Both the position numbers and the translations under genes were made by a program. Positions 33,461 to 40,728 of a stretch of DNA of 40,728 nt are shown here, piece by piece. Origin of the DNA: Acidimicrobiia bacterium (GTDB taxonomy: Bacteria > Actinomycetota > Acidimicrobiia > Spongiisociales > Spongiisociaceae). Each line of letters begins with the position of its first letter. Positions within the stretch are counted from its first letter, which is position 1. The stretch spans positions 1-40,728 of the forward strand of contig JAJEIM010000013.1 of NCBI GenBank assembly GCA_022827785.1, read 5' to 3'. The notes below the pieces were generated by a model that saw only the letters and a list, made by a program, of their open reading frames with translations, was not told the origin of the DNA and did no database searches.

Positions 33461-36400
33461 ATGCCCGGCCTGTACCGGAGCGAATTCGAGCATGAGGCTT
33501 GCGGTGTCAACTTCGTCGCGGACCTGAAAGGGAGGCGGAGCCATCATCTCGTCGCGCTGGCGATGGGGGCGGCGGAGAACATGACGCACCGGGGTGCCAC
33601 GGGGTCCGATCCCGACACCGGGGATGGCGCCGGCATCCTGCTACAGGTCCCCGACCGTTTCCTGAGGGCCGCCGTTCCTTTCGAGCTGCCGCCCGTCGGT
33701 CGTTACGCGACGGGTATCGCCTTCTTCCCCGACAGCGAGGATCTGACCGCAGCGGGGATCCGGCGAGTCGAGCGGATCGTGGCCGACGAGGGTCTGGAGG
33801 TGCTCGGCTGGCGGGAGGTCCAGACCGATCCGTCCGTGATAGGGAGTGATGCCCGCCGGACGATGCCGGCCATGCGCCAAGTGTTCATCGACGGGCGGGG
33901 CGCATCCGGGATGGCGCTGGAACGGCGAGCCTACGTGGTGCGAAAGCGGATCGAACACGAAGTGCGGCTGGCGCCGGACGGCCGGAGCCCGCAGGAGGCA
34001 ATCGGCGGAGCTCCCACCATGCATGAGGGGGTCTACTTCGCAAGCTTGTCGGCCCGGACCCTCATCTACAAGGGCATGCTCACCGGGTTGCAGCTGCCTG
34101 ACTTCTTCATCGACCTGCACGACGACCGGGTCGAGAGCGCCATCGCTCTTGTCCACGCCCGGTTCTCCACCAATACCTTCCCGATGTGGCCTCTGGCCCA
34201 CCCGTACCGGATGATCGCCCACAACGGCGAGATCAACACCATCCAGGGCAACCGCAATTTCATGAGAGCACGAGAGAGCCTCCTGGCCACCGACCTGATT
34301 CCGGACCTCGAACGGGTATTCCCGGTCTGTACCCCGGGTGTTTCCGACACGGCCGGTTTCGACGAGGTCCTGGAACTGCTCTACATGGGCGGTTACTCGC
34401 TGCCCGAGGCGGTCCTGATGATGATCCCCGAGCCCTGGGAGAATCACGAGAGCATGGACCCGGCGGTGCGGGACTTCTACCGCTACCACGCCTCACTCAT
34501 GGAACCCTGGGACGGTCCGGCGTCTATCGCCTTCACCGACGGGCGGCAGATCGGCGCGGTGCTCGATCGCAACGGGCTGCGTCCCTCCCGCTACTGGGTC
34601 AGCGATGACGACCTGGTGGTCATGGCGTCAGAGGTGGGCGTCACCGACGTCCCCCAGTCCCGCATCGTGGAGAAGGGCCGGCTCCGCCCCGGGAGGATGT
34701 TCCTGGTGGACACCGTCAGAGGCCGCATCGTTCGGGACGTGGAGATCAAGAGGGAGTTGGCGACGGCTCGGCCCTACGCCGCCTGGCTTGGTGAGGGCTT
34801 GGTCCGGCTCCGGGAGCTTCCCGAGGTGGCCGCGGATGCGAGCGGCGACATTCCGGTGCTGGAGCGCCTCCGAGCCTTCGGTTACACCCACGAAGAACTG
34901 AAGATGCTGGTCGCGCCCATGGCCACCGGAGGAGAGGAGGCGCTCGGATCGATGGGCACCGACACGCCCCCCGCGGTGCTGTCCGACCGGAGCCGCCTCC
35001 TGTTCGACTACTTCAAGCAACTCTTCGCCCAGGTGACCAATCCCCCGCTGGACGCCATCAGGGAGAAGCTGGTGACCTCGATGCGGACGACCATCGGCCC
35101 GGAGTCCAACCTGTTCCGTCCGGGGCCCGACTCGTGCAACATGATCGAGCTCGACAGCCCCGTGATCGACAACGGGCAGCTCGCCTCCCTGCTCCGCATG
35201 AACGAGGTTGCCGCGGTGCGAGGCACGGCCGCCGTGGTGCGATGCCACTTCCGTCCCGACGGTGGGGGCGAGTCCCTGCGTGAAGCTCTCGAAGGGGTTT
35301 GCGCCGAGGTCGACGGACTGATCGAGTCCGGCGTGTGGGCGATAGTGCTGTCCGACCGCGATGTGGGCCCGGACCGGGTGCCGATTCCCTCCCTCCTCGT
35401 TACGGCCGCCGTTCACCACCATCTGATCCGCACCAGGAACCGCACCCGGATCGGCCTGATCATCGAGACCGGGGACGCCAGGGAAGTCCATCACCTGTGC
35501 CTCCTGCTGGGGTACGGGGCCACGGCCGTCAATCCCTACATGGCATTCGCCGCCATCGACCACATGATCGAGGGCGGCAGTCACGGCCTGGCCGGGATGG
35601 ACCCTGCAAAGGCGCATGCCAACTACGTGAAGGCGGCCAGCAAGGGAATCCTGAAGGTTATGTCGAAAATGGGCATCTCGACGGTCGCCTCGTACATCGG
35701 GGCCCAGATTTTCGAGGCTGTCGGGATCGGCGCCGAGGTGATCGACCCCTACTTCACCGGGACCGTGAGCCGTATCGGGGGCATCGGCCTCGACACGATC
35801 GCAGCCGAGGCGATCCACCGCCACCGCAGCGCGTTCGCCGACAACCCCGGCGAGACCGCCCACCGCGACCTCGACGGAGGGGGCGACTACCAGTGGCGGC
35901 GGGAGGGGGAGTACCACCTGTTCAATCCGGAGACGGTGTACAAGCTCCAGCACTCGACGCGAGCGGGTCGCTACGACCTGTTCAACGAGTACTCCCGTCT
36001 CGTGGACGAGAAGGCGGAACGTCTGGGCACCCTCCGGGGTCTTTTCCGGTTCAAGACGGAAGAACGTACCCCTGTTCCCATCGAAGAGGTGGAGCCGGCA
36101 TCGGAGATAATGAAGCGGTTCACCACGGGCGCCATGTCCTACGGCTCCATCTCCAAGGAGGCGCACGAGACCCTCGCCATCGCCATGAACAGGATCGGCG
36201 GCAAGTCCAACACCGGGGAGGGTGGCGAGGACCCGGCCCGCAACATCCCCGACCCCAACGGTGACCTGCGGCGCAGCGCTGTCAAGCAGGTGGCCTCGGG
36301 CCGGTTCGGCGTGACCTCCGAGTACCTCGTGAACGCCGACGATCTCCAGATCAAGATGGCCCAGGGGGCCAAGCCGGGCGAGGGAGGCCAGCTTCCCGGC

Positions 36401-38035
36401 TACAAGGTGTATCCCTGGATCGCCGAGACCCGGATGTCCACTCCGGGTGTGGGGCTGATATCGCCCCCGCCCCACCACGACATCTACTCGATAGAGGACA
36501 TCAAGCAGCTCATCCATGACCTGAAGAACTCCAACCCGGAGGCGAGGATTCATGTCAAGCTGGTGGCCCAGATGGGCGTCGGGACGGTGGCGGCCGGGGT
36601 CGCGAAGGCCAAGGCCGACGTGGTTCTCATCTCCGGGCACGACGGAGGTACCGGGGCCTCCCCGCTGACTTCCATCAAGCACGCGGGCGGGCCTTGGGAG
36701 ATCGGCCTCGCCGAGACGCAGCAGACCCTGTTGCTGAACGGTCTGAGGGATCGGATCGTGGTGCAGGCGGACGGGCAGTTGAAGACCGGGCGGGACGTGA
36801 TGATCGCCGCGCTGCTGGGCGCCGACGAGTATGGATTCGCCACCGCGCCCCTGGTGGTGTCGGGTTGCATCATGATGCGGGTCTGCCATCTCGACACCTG
36901 CCCGGTGGGGGTGGCCACCCAGAACCCGGAGTTGCGCGAACGTTTCAACGGAAGGGCCCGCTTCATCGTCAACTTCATGCGCTTCGTAGCCGAACAGGTG
37001 AGGGAACTGCTGGCCGAGCTGGGTTTCCGCAGCCTGGACGAGGCGATTGGCCATGCCGAGCTGCTGGACGTGCGTGAGGCGGTGGACCACTGGAAGGGCG
37101 ACGGTCTTGACCTCTCCCCGATCTTCTACGTCCCCGAACTGGCCCCCGGCCAGGCGCGGAGGCAGACAACCGGGCAGGACCACGGCCTCGCCCAAGCCCT
37201 CGACCAGACGCTTATCCAGCTTGCGGAGGGGACGCTGGCCGGCGGTCCGCCGGTGACCCTGGACCTGCCGGTCCGTAACGTGAACCGCGCGGTGGGGACA
37301 CTGCTCGGCTACCACGTCACCAGCCGTTACGGAGCGGACGGGCTCCCGGACGATTCCATCACGGTGAACTTCACCGGCATGGGTGGCATGAGCTTCGGCG
37401 CTTTCCTCCCCAAGGGCGTCACCCTGAATCTCGTGGGGAGCGCCAACGACTACGTCGGCAAGGGCCTGTCCGGAGGTCGTATCGTGGTCACGCCCCCGCC
37501 CGAGGCCCCGCTGGTGGCCGAGGACAACATCATCGCCGGGAATGTGATCCTGTACGGCGCCACCTCGGGAGAGATGTTCCTGCGGGGCGTGGTGGGGGAG
37601 CGCTTCTGCGTCCGCAACTCGGGCGCGGTGGCCGTAGTGGAAGGCGTCGGCGACCACGGTTGCGAGTACATGACGGGTGGGCGAGCGGTGATCCTGGGCC
37701 GTACCGGCCGCAACTTCGCCGCCGGCATGTCGGGCGGGATCGCCTACGTCTACGACCCGGACGGCGCCTTTCCCGGCCACGTCAACACCGAGATGGTGTC
37801 GCTCGACCCGCTCGGCGAGGACGATCTGGCCTTCTTGCACAGCATGCTCACCGCCCACCTCAGGGAGACGGACTCCGCCGTGGCCGCGCGGATACTGGAT
37901 CGGTGGGACCGGGAGGTGCGGTGCTTCGTCAAGGTGATGCCGGACGACTACAAGCGGGTGCGCGAAGCGGTCCGGCAGGCTGAGAACGCCGGGGAACCGG
38001 TGCTCGAGGCGATCATGGCGGCCGCGCATGGGTGA
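33461..38035 (+). CDS. gltB: Glutamate synthase large subunit GltB
   Basis: A 1524-residue alpha subunit that makes two glutamates from glutamine and 2-oxoglutarate. The N-terminal class II amidotransferase starts at Cys14 (HEACGVNF), the nucleophile exposed by removal of a 13-residue propeptide. It carries [27 protein letters not shown]. The central FMN barrel has [27 protein letters not shown] and [12 protein letters not shown], with [3Fe-4S] cysteines at 1136, 1142 and 1147 (CxxxxxCxxxxC). The C-terminal domain is the Gly-rich beta-helix ([19 protein letters not shown]). I chose ATG 33461 because GGGGGAG lies 9 bases upstream and it gives the short propeptide; the in-frame ATG at 33443 is the alternative. 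It overlaps gltD by 8 bases. Confidence 0.97.
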   Translation: MPGLYRSEFEHEACGVNFVADLKGRRSHHLVALAMGAAENMTHRGATGSDPDTGDGAGILLQVPDRFLRAAVPFELPPVGRYATGIAFFPDSEDLTAAGIRRVERIVADEGLEVLGWREVQTDPSVIGSDARRTMPAMRQVFIDGRGASGMALERRAYVVRKRIEHEVRLAPDGRSPQEAIGGAPTMHEGVYFASLSARTLIYKGMLTGLQLPDFFIDLHDDRVESAIALVHARFSTNTFPMWPLAHPYRMIAHNGEINTIQGNRNFMRARESLLATDLIPDLERVFPVCTPGVSDTAGFDEVLELLYMGGYSLPEAVLMMIPEPWENHESMDPAVRDFYRYHASLMEPWDGPASIAFTDGRQIGAVLDRNGLRPSRYWVSDDDLVVMASEVGVTDVPQSRIVEKGRLRPGRMFLVDTVRGRIVRDVEIKRELATARPYAAWLGEGLVRLRELPEVAADASGDIPVLERLRAFGYTHEELKMLVAPMATGGEEALGSMGTDTPPAVLSDRSRLLFDYFKQLFAQVTNPPLDAIREKLVTSMRTTIGPESNLFRPGPDSCNMIELDSPVIDNGQLASLLRMNEVAAVRGTAAVVRCHFRPDGGGESLREALEGVCAEVDGLIESGVWAIVLSDRDVGPDRVPIPSLLVTAAVHHHLIRTRNRTRIGLIIETGDAREVHHLCLLLGYGATAVNPYMAFAAIDHMIEGGSHGLAGMDPAKAHANYVKAASKGILKVMSKMGISTVASYIGAQIFEAVGIGAEVIDPYFTGTVSRIGGIGLDTIAAEAIHRHRSAFADNPGETAHRDLDGGGDYQWRREGEYHLFNPETVYKLQHSTRAGRYDLFNEYSRLVDEKAERLGTLRGLFRFKTEERTPVPIEEVEPASEIMKRFTTGAMSYGSISKEAHETLAIAMNRIGGKSNTGEGGEDPARNIPDPNGDLRRSAVKQVASGRFGVTSEYLVNADDLQIKMAQGAKPGEGGQLPGYKVYPWIAETRMSTPGVGLISPPPHHDIYSIEDIKQLIHDLKNSNPEARIHVKLVAQMGVGTVAAGVAKAKADVVLISGHDGGTGASPLTSIKHAGGPWEIGLAETQQTLLLNGLRDRIVVQADGQLKTGRDVMIAALLGADEYGFATAPLVVSGCIMMRVCHLDTCPVGVATQNPELRERFNGRARFIVNFMRFVAEQVRELLAELGFRSLDEAIGHAELLDVREAVDHWKGDGLDLSPIFYVPELAPGQARRQTTGQDHGLAQALDQTLIQLAEGTLAGGPPVTLDLPVRNVNRAVGTLLGYHVTSRYGADGLPDDSITVNFTGMGGMSFGAFLPKGVTLNLVGSANDYVGKGLSGGRIVVTPPPEAPLVAEDNIIAGNVILYGATSGEMFLRGVVGERFCVRNSGAVAVVEGVGDHGCEYMTGGRAVILGRTGRNFAAGMSGGIAYVYDPDGAFPGHVNTEMVSLDPLGEDDLAFLHSMLTAHLRETDSAVAARILDRWDREVRCFVKVMPDDYKRVREAVRQAENAGEPVLEAIMAAAHG

Positions 38036-39491
38036 CACCAAGGGCTTTCTGAAACATGGGCGCCGGACCCCGACCCGCCGGCCCGTCGGCATTCGAGTTC
38101 TCGACTGGAACGAGGTCTACGAAGAGTTCCCACTGGCGCAGGTCCGGGACCAGGCCGCCCGGTGCATGGACTGCGGGATCCCCTTCTGCAACGGCGGATG
38201 CCCGCTCGGCAACCTCATCCCCGATTGGAACGACCTCGTTTACCGGGACAGTTGGAGGGAGGCGATCGACCGCCTGCACGCCACCAACAACTTCCCGGAG
38301 TTCACCGGAAGGTTGTGCCCGGCTCCTTGCGAGGCGGCCTGCGTCCTCGGCATCAACTCCGACCCGGTGACCATCGAGCAGATCGAGTTGGAGATCATCG
38401 AGAAGGCCTGGGAGGCAGGGTGGGTTACTCCGCTGATGCCCACCACGGTGACCGGTCGCAGGGTGGCGGTGGTCGGATCCGGTCCGGCGGGGTTGGCGGC
38501 GGCGCAGCAGCTCACCCGCGCCGGCCATGCCGTGACCGTTTTCGAGCGGGATGACCGTATCGGCGGCCTGCTCCGCTACGGCATTCCCGACTTCAAGATG
38601 GAGAAGCGGTTCCTCGACCGGCGCCTGGCCCAGATGCGGGCCGAGGGCACCCGGTTCCGGGTGAATGCCGAGGTAGGGGTCGATCCGGCTGCTGACCGGC
38701 TCCGTGACGAGTACGACGCCGTGATACTGGCGGGTGGCGCCACCCGGGCCCGTGACCTGCCTATCCCCGGCCGGGATCTGGACGGCATCCACCAGGCGAT
38801 GGAGTACCTGACGCCTGCCAACCGGGTCCAGGCGGGCGACATGTCCGCAACCCCGATCTCCGCCCGGGACAAGCGGGTGATCATCATCGGGGGCGGCGAC
38901 ACGGGCGCGGACTGCCTGGGCACCGCTCACCGTCAGGGCGCCGCGTCGGTGCACCAGTTCGAGATCATGCCCCGGCCTCCCGAACAGCGGCCCGATTCGA
39001 CCCCGTGGCCCACCTGGCCCCTCATGTATCGCGTGTCGGCCGCCCACGAGGAGGGCGGGCGGCGCGAGTTCGCCATCAATACGGAGGAGTTCGTGGGCAA
39101 CTCCGACGGACATGTGACCGCGCTTAGGACCCACCGGGTCGATATGAACGCCGCTGGCGGCCGGCTGGTGTTCGAGCGGGTGGACGGTTCGGGGGAGGAG
39201 TACCCGGCCGACCTGGTGCTGCTGGCGCTGGGCTTCGCCGGCCCGGATCGATCGCCCATGCTGGAACAACTGGGCGTGGACATGACCGATCGTGGAAGCG
39301 TGGCTCGCGACCGCCGATGGGCCACGAACGCCGAAGGGATCTTCGTGGCCGGCGACATGGGCCGTGGCCAGTCGCTCATCGTGTGGGCCATCGCCGAGGG
39401 CAGGAGTTGCGCGGCGGCGGTGGATCGCTATCTCATGGGCGAGACCATGCTTCCGGAGCCGGTCACTCCTACCGATACGCCCTGGCGTTAA
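38028..39491 (+). CDS. gltD: Glutamate synthase small subunit GltD
   Basis: A 487-residue flavoprotein that passes electrons from NADPH through FAD and [4Fe-4S] clusters to GltB. The N-terminal cysteines are at 46, 49, 54 and 58 ([13 protein letters not shown]) and 97, 101 and 105 ([10 protein letters not shown]). The FAD motif [10 protein letters not shown] is at 146-155 and the NADPH motif [12 protein letters not shown] at 284-295. The C-terminus ends with the second FAD-contact block ([23 protein letters not shown]). Length is standard. It starts inside the end of gltB (8-base overlap), so the two are translationally coupled and form one ammonium-assimilation operon. Confidence 0.97.
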   Translation: MGDTKGFLKHGRRTPTRRPVGIRVLDWNEVYEEFPLAQVRDQAARCMDCGIPFCNGGCPLGNLIPDWNDLVYRDSWREAIDRLHATNNFPEFTGRLCPAPCEAACVLGINSDPVTIEQIELEIIEKAWEAGWVTPLMPTTVTGRRVAVVGSGPAGLAAAQQLTRAGHAVTVFERDDRIGGLLRYGIPDFKMEKRFLDRRLAQMRAEGTRFRVNAEVGVDPAADRLRDEYDAVILAGGATRARDLPIPGRDLDGIHQAMEYLTPANRVQAGDMSATPISARDKRVIIIGGGDTGADCLGTAHRQGAASVHQFEIMPRPPEQRPDSTPWPTWPLMYRVSAAHEEGGRREFAINTEEFVGNSDGHVTALRTHRVDMNAAGGRLVFERVDGSGEEYPADLVLLALGFAGPDRSPMLEQLGVDMTDRGSVARDRRWATNAEGIFVAGDMGRGQSLIVWAIAEGRSCAAAVDRYLMGETMLPEPVTPTDTPWR

Positions 39492-39535
39492 CCCCTCATT
39501 CTTCATATCCGCCACGCCGGCCTTACACGGGCACT

Positions 39536-40728
39536 TCAGTCTCGTGCGTCGTGGGCTGGATCGGACTCCCCGCCTCGAAGCCGGGCGGGCTCCACGGCAT
39601 GGCGACCGAAACGGACTCTCAGGTCGTCCACGGTCTCCGCCAGGTTCTCCCACCGTTCCTCGTGGCCGGCCAGCAGCTGCCGCGGCGCGTCGGTGGGTTG
39701 CAGACCGCTGACCGCGACGCCGAGCAGCCGGACAGGTCGGCCGCCAACGCCGGAACGGTCCAGCAGGCGGCAGCAGGACCGGTAGAGCTCTCTGGACACA
39801 TCTGTCGCGTTCCGCAATGTCTCGGCGCGGGTGATGGTCTTGAAGTCGGGAAACCGAAGTTTGAGAGAGACCGTGCGTCCCGAAAGCCCCGCCCGGCGCA
39901 ACCTCCACGCGACCTGGTCCGCCTGTCGTAACAGTTGGGAGCGCAGCGCCTCGGTGCCCGAAATGTCATGCTCGAAGGTCTGCTCGACCGAGATCGACTT
40001 GGCACCGCTGCGGGGTTCTACGACCCTCTCGTCGATCCCGTTGGCCAGGCGGTGGAGGTGGTCCCCGGTCGCTTCTCCCAGGTGGCGGCGGAGGAGGGGA
40101 AGAGGCGCTCGGGCCAGTTCACCTATCGTGCCTATTCGCATCGAGGCGAGTTTGCTCCGGGTGGATTTGCCAACTCCCCACAACTCCTGCACGTCGAGGT
40201 GTTCCAGGAAGGCCTGCTCGCTTCCCGCTGTGATGATGTGCAAGCCGTCCGGCTTGGCGTATCCGGACGCCATCTTGGCCAGGTACAGGGAGGTGGCCGC
40301 GCCCACCGAGGCCGGAAGGAGCAGTTCACTTCTGATCCGAGCCCGGATGGCCTCGGCCACCGCACGGCTGTTCGGGTAGTGCCGGCGCAGGCCGCCCACA
40401 TCAAGGAAGGCCTCATCGACGGACAATCCCTGCACGAGGGGGGTGAAGTCCTGGAATATCGAGAAGACCCGCTCCGAGATCTCGCCGTAGCGTCGATGGC
40501 GGGGCGGCACGATCACCAGTCCCGGGCAGGTCCGCAGGGCGGTGCTCATCGGCATCGCCGAGCGAACACCGGTAGCTCTGGCCTCGTAGGAGGCGGACGC
40601 AACCACTCCTCTTGGTCCATCGCCGCCGACGACCACCGGTCGCCCCACAAGGCCGCGGTTGTCGAGTCGCTCCACTTCCACGTAGAAGGCGTCCATGTCC
40701 ACATGGAGAATGGGCTCGGCGATGCGCG
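39536..40728 (-). CDS. dinB: DNA polymerase IV (DinB, Y family), 5' end outside window
   Basis: An error-prone translesion polymerase, about 397 residues visible and open to the window edge. The first catalytic motif is ILHVDMDAFYVEVE near the visible start and the second is LSVDEAFLDVGG. RPVVVGG, SYEARATGVRSAMP, ASGYAKPDGL and LWGVGKSTRSKLASMRIGTIGELA are all hallmark DinB blocks, followed by a little-finger domain. The frame continues upstream through RIAEP before running off the window, so the true start is not seen; the internal GTG (40702) is not the start. It converges with gltD across 44 bases without an obvious terminator. Confidence 0.94.
   Translation of the reverse strand, partial: RIAEPILHVDMDAFYVEVERLDNRGLVGRPVVVGGDGPRGVVASASYEARATGVRSAMPMSTALRTCPGLVIVPPRHRRYGEISERVFSIFQDFTPLVQGLSVDEAFLDVGGLRRHYPNSRAVAEAIRARIRSELLLPASVGAATSLYLAKMASGYAKPDGLHIITAGSEQAFLEHLDVQELWGVGKSTRSKLASMRIGTIGELARAPLPLLRRHLGEATGDHLHRLANGIDERVVEPRSGAKSISVEQTFEHDISGTEALRSQLLRQADQVAWRLRRAGLSGRTVSLKLRFPDFKTITRAETLRNATDVSRELYRSCCRLLDRSGVGGRPVRLLGVAVSGLQPTDAPRQLLAGHEERWENLAETVDDLRVRFGRHAVEPARLRGGESDPAHDARD

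Noticed and set aside
34628-38092. Open minus-strand frame of over 1100 codons opposite gltB
   Set aside because: It lies wholly opposite gltB, shows His/Gly/Val/Arg-rich composition without motifs, and is explained by G/C-rich third codon positions of the real gene.
38013-39908. Minus-strand frame of about 630 codons opposite gltD and part of dinB's span
   Set aside because: Low-complexity Arg/Pro/Gly sequence antisense to gltD, with no start site or motif.

Overview
The window is GC-rich, densely packed chromosomal DNA from an actinomycete-type bacterium. Pointers to Actinomycetota are a mycothiol-type (MshB/Mca family) deacetylase, a homodimeric AceE-type pyruvate dehydrogenase E1, menaquinone synthesis (MenA), heavy G/C at third codon positions (hence many long spurious antisense frames) and frequent GTG/TTG starts. 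An uncultured lineage such as Acidimicrobiia is possible, but that is inference. I saw no rRNA, tRNA, CRISPR array, insertion sequence or prophage.

Layout. 1-8816: end of moaA, a mycothiol-type deacetylase, an EamA/DMT transporter, a convergent class V aminotransferase, aceE, an alpha/beta hydrolase and a SulP anion transporter. 8922-12911: menA and arfB diverge from overlapping start regions; then a convergent gap holding a heptanucleotide tandem repeat, a second DMT transporter, an orphan DNA methyltransferase and a DoxX membrane protein. 13022-28881: a large myo-inositol (or related cyclitol) catabolic locus. Its minus-strand units are [2-hydroxyacid dehydrogenase, Gfo/Idh/MocA dehydrogenase, iolD], [SDR dehydrogenase, iolB] and [lipoprotein binding protein, permease, ATPase, iolC, iolG, RmlD-like reductase, trypsin-like lipoprotein, then MFS]; iolE lies between them on the plus strand. 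29231-33112: a DUF6941-like protein, an aconitase-X pair whose small subunit is frameshifted, a divergent class V aminotransferase and a small NAD(P)-binding protein. 33461-40728: gltB-gltD (glutamate synthase) and a 5'-truncated dinB.

How the genes fit. The ABC importer brings in the cyclitol. IolG oxidises it to 2-keto-inosose, IolE dehydrates, IolD hydrolyses the dione ring, IolB isomerises to 2-deoxy-5-keto-gluconate and IolC phosphorylates that. The final aldolase (iolJ), iolA and any iolR regulator are not in the window. The extra dehydrogenases (Gfo, 2-hydroxyacid, SDR, RmlD-like) suggest that other stereoisomers or inositol derivatives are channelled in.

Most unusual features: a roughly 270-residue multi-membrane insert in the sugar-type ABC permease; a strong intercistronic hairpin between binding-protein and permease genes; a 6-3-6 palindrome in the gap before the SDR-iolB unit; an apparent one-base frameshift in an otherwise intact aconitase-X small subunit; and a CCACTGG heptamer array.
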